DNA of 64,000 bases from Malania oleifera (Eukaryota > Streptophyta > Magnoliopsida > Santalales > Ximeniaceae), in contig NC_080421.1 of the NCBI RefSeq assembly GCF_029873635.1, positions 434,001 to 498,000 of the forward strand. Direction: 5' to 3'. Both the position numbers and the translations under genes were made by a program. Below the pieces are notes generated by a model. The model saw nothing but the letters and a program-made list of their open reading frames with translations, was not told the DNA's origin and searched no databases. Position 1 is the first letter of the stretch; each line of letters opens with the position of its first letter. Positions 57,946 to 64,000 of this stretch are shown in pieces.

Positions 57946-58041
57946 TTAATATTAATTTATAATAAATATTAAATAATACTTTATTTGAGGAAAATTTTTC
58001 CAAAAGCTTACCTAATCTCGCAACTCCATGTATCGAGATTT
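57945..58041. repeat. Partial copy of the long-TIR element end, in the aminoacylase 5' flank
   Basis: Shares, in order, gtttttttcca-ttt, atattaaataatactt, aaaat-tttcc and acctaatctcgc with the left TIR at 58681-58778. About 170 bp upstream of the aminoacylase ATG. Confidence 0.55.
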
Positions 58042-58291
58042 CCTCAAACCTCGCTTCCTCCTCCTCCCTCTCTTGTCTCTCTTGATCGGAGCCGCCGACG
58101 GGCTCGGAGATACCGTTTCTGTCGCCGGAGAAGTTGAAGGATTGAAGGTTGCAAAAGGAACAGAGCAAGGTTGGGATTTTCCCGGTGAGCCCCTCGCCAA
58201 AAACTCTCTCTTCCTTCTCTGTTTCTCCGGCATTAAGTGCAAGGTTGGGACTTTCGTTTCACGCAAGCCTGAAATCATCCAAAATGGATGA
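58028..58291 (+). CDS. Unknown GC-rich ORF or first exon
   Basis: 87 codons from ATG 58028: MYRDFLKPRFLLLPLLSLLI then GAADGLGDTVSVAGEVEGLK. The start looks like a signal peptide, and the region is GC-rich, as is aminoacylase exon 1, so a divergent gene sharing this promoter is possible. Against this, the ATG lies inside TIR-like sequence, the other strand is equally open (58012-58401), and no domain is recognised. It could also be a gene fragment carried by a transposon. Confidence 0.22.
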   Translation: MYRDFLKPRFLLLPLLSLLIGAADGLGDTVSVAGEVEGLKVAKGTEQGWDFPGEPLAKNSLFLLCFSGIKCKVGTFVSRKPEIIQNG

Positions 58292-58680
58292 TGGATCTCC
58301 GGCAATCCGGCGTGCATGCGGCTCACTGCGCAAGTCTGTCCCTTATCTCTCCCTATCCCGTTTGATTTTTTTTTTTCCCCCCATTTTGAGTATGAAATCA
58401 TAAGGAAAAAAAATCATTAAAAGTGTTAAAATGTCCTGCCTACCATCTGTTTGTTGAAATGCTTAACTCACTGTATTGTTGAAATCATAAGGAAATGCTT
58501 GGTCAAGTGATTATCTCAAATCAATGCGCGGAAAAGGCACGAAGGTGTGGAGCGTATCGGGGCTGGCGTCGGATCTGTAACAAATGGCCATGATGCAGCG
58601 GCACCCTGGTCCTTTGCTTCTTCTTTTTTTTCCATTTTCATTTATTTGTTTGTACATTCCTTTGGAAATGAGACAAGCGC
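58292..58680. other. Non-coding spacer
   Basis: Includes a T/C-run at 58367-58382 and a small direct repeat (ttgttgaaatgctta, then ttgttgaaatcataag). Nothing else recognised. Confidence 0.4.
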
Positions 58681-60245
58681 TGAGTTTTTTCCCAATTTAT
58701 TTTTTTTTAAATATATTAAATAATACTTTTCTCTATAAAATAATTTTCGGAATAACCTAACGTAATCTCGCTACCAAGATTTGCCAATTGCTCCGTGTCA
58801 TTTCAGAAATTATTTTCCCAAAAAAATTATTATTTAATATTTTTTAAAAAAAATAATAAATCAGGAAATAAATTTTTTTGCATAATAAATAAGGAAATAA
58901 ATTTTTTTAATATATTTTTAAAAAATATAAATCGGGAAATAAATTTTCTACGTAATAAATGGGGAAATAAATTATTTCTATAAATTTTTATATGCTATAA
59001 TATTATTATATATAGTAAAAATATTAATAATGATATCATAATATTAATATTATTTTTAAAATTTATGTAATATATATTATATATAAATTGTCATTTTATA
59101 ATAAATTGTCATATTAATATATTTGATCACTAATTTTAGATTTGAATTCACAAATCAAAATTTAATATATAAGTGCATGCTAAACAAGAGTTAGAAATCA
59201 AAAAAATGGTAAAAAAATATTTGTTACCTTTTCTATATGAATTTTAAAAAATAAAAACTGTCATTTTTAATTATTTAAAAAATAAAAAAAATAAAAATAG
59301 AACTATTTCTATAAGAAAATAGTGTCAAATTTTTTATACTATTAATTTATTTTAGAAAAAAATTTTAAAAATGAAAAATTAGCTATTTTTTAAATATTTT
59401 TTTAAACTAAAAATTAAAATTAAAAATATTTTCCATAACTAAATAGACCATTAATTTTTTTAAAGTTTTCATGCTATTTATTTTTACATTTAACTGATGA
59501 TTAGAAAGTCATATATGATGGCAATTTTTATATTTTGAGGAATATAAAATTTTAAAAAATATGACACTTTTATCTTTATGCTCGCATATGACAATACTTA
59601 TAAAATATGAAAATTTTAATTTCATGCACCTCATGGGAATCTTATGTAGAAATTTTATTTTTGTTATGAACCAAATAGAGAAATGGGTATCGTGTATACA
59701 TTTTCTATATTGATATAAGATAGACTAAATATATTAAATAGAAAAAATATATATATAATTAAATAGGAATTTTCTTTTTTTCAAAAATTTATTGTTTCAA
59801 AATAATAAGAGAAATAATTAAATTTTGTTTTATTTTCCGATTTATTACACAGGAGATTTATTTCCTGATTTATCATTTTTTTAAATATATTAAAAGAATT
59901 TATTTCCCTATTTATTATGCAGAATAATTTATTTCCTGATTTATTTTTATTTTTTTTAAATTATATATTAAATAAATTCTTTTTTGGGAAAATAAATCTC
60001 GAAATGACACGTGACAAATCTCATTATTTGAAGTAGCGAGATTTGTTTAAATCTCGCTACTCCAGATTTATCATTTTTTTTTAAATTATATATTAAATAA
60101 CTTCTTTTATGGGAAAATAATTCCCGAAATGACACATGACAAATCTCATAGTAGCGAGATTACGTCAGGGTTATTCTGGGAATTATTTTCTCGAGAAAAT
60201 ATTATTTAATATATTTAAAAAAATGATAAATTGGGAAAAAACTCA
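58681..60245. mobile_element. Long-TIR AT-rich DNA element, 1565 bp
   Basis: Left end TGAGTTTTTTCCCAATTTAT; the complement of the right end starts TGAGTTTTTTCCCAATTTAT as well. The arms stay alignable for about 300 bp (58681-58990 against 60245-59800), through acgtaatctcgctac, gtgtcatttc and several gg-aaataaattt units. The right arm carries an extra duplicated piece around 60040-60150. Flanks acaagcgc (58673-58680) and acaagcac (60246-60253) form an 8-bp duplication with one mismatch. The middle (59000-59800) is A/T-rich with no transposase. Foldback-type non-autonomous element; superfamily not decided. Confidence 0.8.
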
Positions 60246-60253
60246 ACAAGCAC

Positions 60254-60662
60254 ATATGCAACCTGTAAATAGCCAAATCAGTTAATAATGTTATCTTTTC
60301 TGCTCTACCATTTGGATACTGAAACCATTGCCTTGTGGTCTTGAGGAGGTTTCCATGACCATGTTGACTACCCTAGTCAATCAGTACACCATGTATTGAA
60401 TCTTCAAATGAAGTTGATCCGGTTTTCATTTAAATAACAAAAAAAAAAAATTGTGCCTGATATTTTGTGGTTACGCCCACTTTGTTATTTCTGATTAGGA
60501 TCATTTATGTTCTATCAATCATTTAATCATGGTATCTTTGCTTCATTAGAGTACTTAAAAATGTTCGAGCACTCCGTCAACAAGAAAATTAAGAACATTG
60601 GGATATTTTTTTCGATATTTATAATTCAGCAGCTTCCTCTATACTTGTTTAAGCATGTTATG
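60254..60662. other. Non-coding spacer
   Basis: No domain recognised. A 131-codon frame starting at 60507 runs into the chromovirus LTR and is not a gene. Confidence 0.4.
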
Positions 60663-61040
60663 TGTCACGGACGCCCAAAATGGGACTCAAGTAAGGGTCG
60701 TGTGGCACTCATTGAGAGCTCTCCCTCGACAAGTCAGTCAAATCTCACACGTTCAAGCTTGCAAGCACGAGCACCAGGTGAGTCTCAATACTCAAGGAAA
60801 ACAAGGAACAGTAGGATTTCACACGAGCAATATATTCTTATACACCGAACAAGACTAACAATCAAAGACATCACAATCCTAGGCAACAAAACACCACAAT
60901 GAAAAGAACTACTTGTATTATTCAACTACAAGAGAATCACCATACAAACGATAACACAGATAATCATATATTCATTCTAAATCCCTGGAGAATACAATTA
61001 TAACAATATCTCTCTCTCCCTTTTCCCCATTACATTGTCA
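60663..61040 (-). repeat. Chromovirus 3' LTR (element on minus strand)
   Basis: Starts TGTCACGGACGCCC and ends TACATTGTCA. The polypurine-tract complement tcctcccccactc lies at 61051-61063. No second LTR is in the window, so its ends are inferred from TG...CA and position. Confidence 0.65.
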
Positions 61041-62614
61041 CTCCCTAACGTCCTCCCCCACTCATATTATCGAAGTCCTCATCGATGTGTTATGGAAGGT
61101 CTTCTCACTCTTCTGGTTGAAGTTGATGTTATTGTCTTCAAATTTCTGAAATCTTCAATCTTTTGTATGACATGCTGAAGGTTTTCTGCCTTTTCCCAAC
61201 TATTATTTTCTTCCCCTAACCCCAGCCACTGAACCAGAAATTGTTGTTGTTGACGATCGTCTGCATTGATGACTCTGTCAGCAATGATCTCGTGGACATC
61301 TTTATTTACAGGCTACCTTCTAGAAATTGTTGATCTCCTTAACTTTTATCGGTGCGAATCTGCTTCATCTGTGTGGAATGGCTTTAAATTGCTTACATGA
61401 AACACGGGATGGACTGGACGTCTATGACTTTTCATCCACTCGAGTTGTTCAAGTCGATAAGATGCATGTCTCACCTTCTCGATCACTCTAATTGGACCTT
61501 CATAACGGCGTAACAACTTTTTACCCTTGGCGCAAAGAAAGCAAAATGTCTCTGGAGGCACTTTTACAAGAACCAGATCTCCAGCTTCAAATTGTTGTGG
61601 TCGTCTCCTTTTGTCAGCCCATTTCTTTATGCATTTCGATGTTTTTTCTAACTGAACTCGGGTGACTTCGATGTTTTGCAACCAATTTTTCATGAATTGG
61701 TATGCTTTCGTGCAATTTCCTTTGTATGGACCATCCAGAGTGTGCAGGAGAGTTGGTTGTTGACCTGTCACAATCTCAAAAGGACTTTTATTAGTCGCAG
61801 AAGATTTCATAGAGTTAAAACAGAATTGTGCCGTGTCTAGTAAAGTAACCCAATTCTTTTGATTGGAGTTAACAAAATGTCGCAAGTATTCTTCCAGCAT
61901 CCCATTAAAACGTTCGGTTTGACCATCTGTCTGTGGGTGATAGCTGGTGGACAAATTAAGGCTTGAACCCATCAAGCGAAAGAGTTCACCCTAAAATCCC
62001 CTCGTGAATTTGACATCCCTATCACTGATTAGGCTTTCCAGAACACCCCAATATTTCACCACATGCTTGAAGAAAAGTTGAGTTGTCTTCTTTGCTGAAC
62101 ATGGCTTCGAGACTGGTACGAAAGTTGCATACTTTGAGAACTGGTCAATCACCACCAAAATTGTGTCATAGTCCTCTACTTTTGGCAATGAGGAAATGAA
62201 GTTCAGAGAGACACTCTCCAATGGCCTGGCAGGAACTAGCAATGGCTCCAATAAACCTAAGGTCTTCTTTCTTTCTACCTTGTCTTGTTGACAGATCAAG
62301 CAAGTTTTGGTATAACTTATCACATCATCTTGCATATTCGACCAATAGTACCCCTGTGTAATCAATGCATGAGTTTTTTGCCATCCCGGATGACTAGCCC
62401 ACAATGTATCATTACACTCTTTTAGTAAGGTTTTCCTCAAGTTTCCAGCTTTAGGCATATAGACTCTCCTACCTTTCGTCAATATCAGTCCATTTTCTAC
62501 CCAGAATTGTCATGTTTTTCTTTCTTCTATTAGTTTGCTCAGTAACTGCTCCTGTTGGTCTGTACTTAAATGTTCCTTGATAAGATTCTTCAAAGGTAAC
62601 GCCACCCTACTAGT
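61041..62614 (-). pseudogene. Ty3/gypsy chromovirus integrase and chromodomain remnant
   Basis: Minus strand, one reading frame from 62482 down past 61100, broken only by single stops (61990-61988, about 61346-61344 and about 61313-61311). Zinc-binding HHCC region (WASHPGWQKTHALI, then CLICQQDK). Integrase core: SLNFISSLPKVEDYDTILVV, where the first catalytic Asp (normally DFI) is Asn; SDRDVKF with the second Asp; HPQTDGQTERFNGMLEEYLR with the catalytic Glu. GPY/F-type C-terminal domain (LLRRYEGPIRVIEKV, HPVFHVSNLKPF). Last, a chromodomain (QFLVQWLGLGEENNSWEKAE), which in the family binds modified histone tails to guide insertion. RT and gag are cut off by the LTR at 62615. Confidence 0.9.
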
Positions 62615-62762
62615 TGTAGTAACCCGACCCCGAAAAAAAAATATATATTTTGTAGAAGATATTTTGAAAAGAGATATTTTGAGATATTTATATATAAAAT
62701 CTTGGAGGAGATATTTATTTAGATTACTTAAGGGTTAAGTTAGGATTTATTTTATAAATTCT

Positions 62763-62799
<37 letters not shown>

Positions 62800-64000
62800 A
62801 GATCCTTCGCCGTTCGTCGTCCGTTTCCAAAAACGGAGGGTACTGCGTGGATTAGAAGAGGAAACTCTACACTTTTAGTGGATCGGATCGTCATTTCGGA
62901 GAGTTTCGGGTTTTTCAAAAAATCGAGGTAGGAATCTAATCCTAATTTTGATTGGATATTTGGATAGCAGTAAAAAACATAGTAAGGTTATGTTCTGTGG
63001 TTTTAGGTTTTTGGGATCTCGGGTTGTCATTTTGGACCGTTTTCGTACGAAGTTTCATTTCAAATATAAGGTAAGGGGAATTTGATTACAACAGTTATTT
63101 TGGAAACCTAAACAGTTAAAAAGCTAGTTTACGTTATTATGTATGATTTAACTACTTATTTGTAAAATTCTACCGAGTAGAAATGCTGGTTTGACGATTT
63201 TACGATTTTTGGTAAAAACGAGGATTTCGACGAATGATCTCCAAATTTTACAAATATCTTTATTTGTGTTTATACTATAGTAGGAGAGGCTCGATTCCTT
63301 TATTTATTTACTTAAACTATGTATATTGAATTTCTATCATTTAGTGGGTTTTTGTATTAAACTTGTATGATATATGTTGAAATGGAAATGAATGTAGTTT
63401 CTATACTACTGATATAGAATATGGGAATGAAATTCCAATTTGTTATACTGACAATGTGATAAACAGAGGCTGGTGATACACCGAGCCGCATCAGTAAACA
63501 AAGAGGGGTAAACTGAGTGGAAAGACGCCAGTTTGAACCCGATGGAATTATTTCTATACTATTGATATAGATTATGGGAGATAAAATCATATTTGTATAA
63601 ATTGAATTTATGATACACGGAACCACAGCTTGAGAGTCCCGGGAGGGTTGAAAAATACTTTCTTTGCAGGGTGAAATGAAACCACTGTTATATGATACGG
63701 CACGATATCGTAGCTAGATGTACACGTGCAACCACACGTACTAAACGATGTGGGTACCAAGATGGTCGGCTAGCAGGGTGAAACCATTGGCTGATATTGG
63801 GCCAATGGAGGCAGTCGGATCGTATGTAGGTACTCGGTAGTGTCTGCACAAACAGGGCATTGGACGAGTACCAGTGCACAACCTGAGCCACGGGGTAAAA
63901 CTAGTTATAGGGATATTTTGCTGTTGGTCATCTGATAAATCATTAAATGGTTGAAAGACAGATGTGGGAAGTTTGTAATATGAATGATGATATACCTGAT
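62615..64000. mobile_element. Probable LTR of another retrotransposon, running off the window
   Basis: The chromovirus stops at 62614 and a new sequence starts TGTAGTAACCCGACCCCG, a start seen in long plant Ty3/gypsy LTRs. It has a (CT)n run at 62769-62798, an internal repeat (atttctatactattgatata near 63398 and 63550) and no coding frame of interest. The possible 5-bp target site is ctagt (62610-62614); the other end is outside. Confidence 0.5.
62769..62798. repeat. (CT)n microsatellite
   Basis: Thirty bases of uninterrupted CT inside the LTR-like sequence. Confidence 0.9.

Noticed and set aside
60507..60902. 131-codon plus-strand frame
   Set aside because: Runs from spacer into the chromovirus LTR; no recognisable protein.

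Overview
The window looks like nuclear DNA of a dicot-type flowering plant. It is AT-rich and packed with plant retroelement families: Ty1/copia elements primed by initiator Met-tRNA, RTE-clade and L1-clade LINEs, an Au-type SINE family, a Ty3/gypsy chromovirus and hAT-like elements with 8-bp target duplications. It also carries a plant aminoacylase-1-like gene interrupted by GT-AG introns. I see no bacterial, viral or organellar operon, no CRISPR array, no rRNA gene and no stand-alone tRNA gene.

The only host gene I can support is an aminoacylase-1 / peptidase M20 gene on the minus strand. Exon 1 is 57177-57789, exon 2 is 30574-30836 and exon 3 is 29591-29728. The three join in phase across consensus splice sites and encode 338 residues. 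Intron 1 is about 26.3 kb and is made almost entirely of transposable elements. The C-terminal exon, which should carry the last zinc-binding His, was not found to the left, so intron 3 exceeds 29 kb, or the end lies outside the window, or it is lost.

Left third (1-28.7 kb): two abutting minus-strand copia elements (copia-1 1179-5429, copia-2 5438-10578) sit between two copies of a 200-bp direct repeat. Next come broken RTE LINEs, one split by a copia-2-family solo LTR that is itself split by another LTR-like sequence. A second RTE copy (16.66-28.67 kb) is split by L1-B and L1-A; L1-A in turn holds a 1.7-kb solo LTR and a complete copia-3 (22688-27673).

Middle (28.7-57.2 kb): aminoacylase exons 3 and 2, then intron 1. 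The intron holds an Au-type SINE with target duplication, a mosaic of LTR-like sequences, a 652-bp hAT-like element, and L1-C. L1-C is interrupted by a nearly intact full-length RTE (39629-42847, 17-bp target duplication) and by a second SINE that is itself interrupted by a 468-bp TG...CA element. Further right are three more L1 copies, a third SINE fragment, RTE fragments and an unclassified richer-GC stretch (55.1-56.7 kb).

Right end (57.2-64 kb): aminoacylase exon 1 and promoter, an unknown GC-rich ORF, a 1565-bp long-TIR AT-rich element (58681-60245) whose TIR also has a partial copy in the aminoacylase 5' flank, a decayed chromovirus, and the start of another LTR running off the window.

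All names such as copia-1 or L1-A are local labels. All assignments come from reading the sequence; no database search was run.
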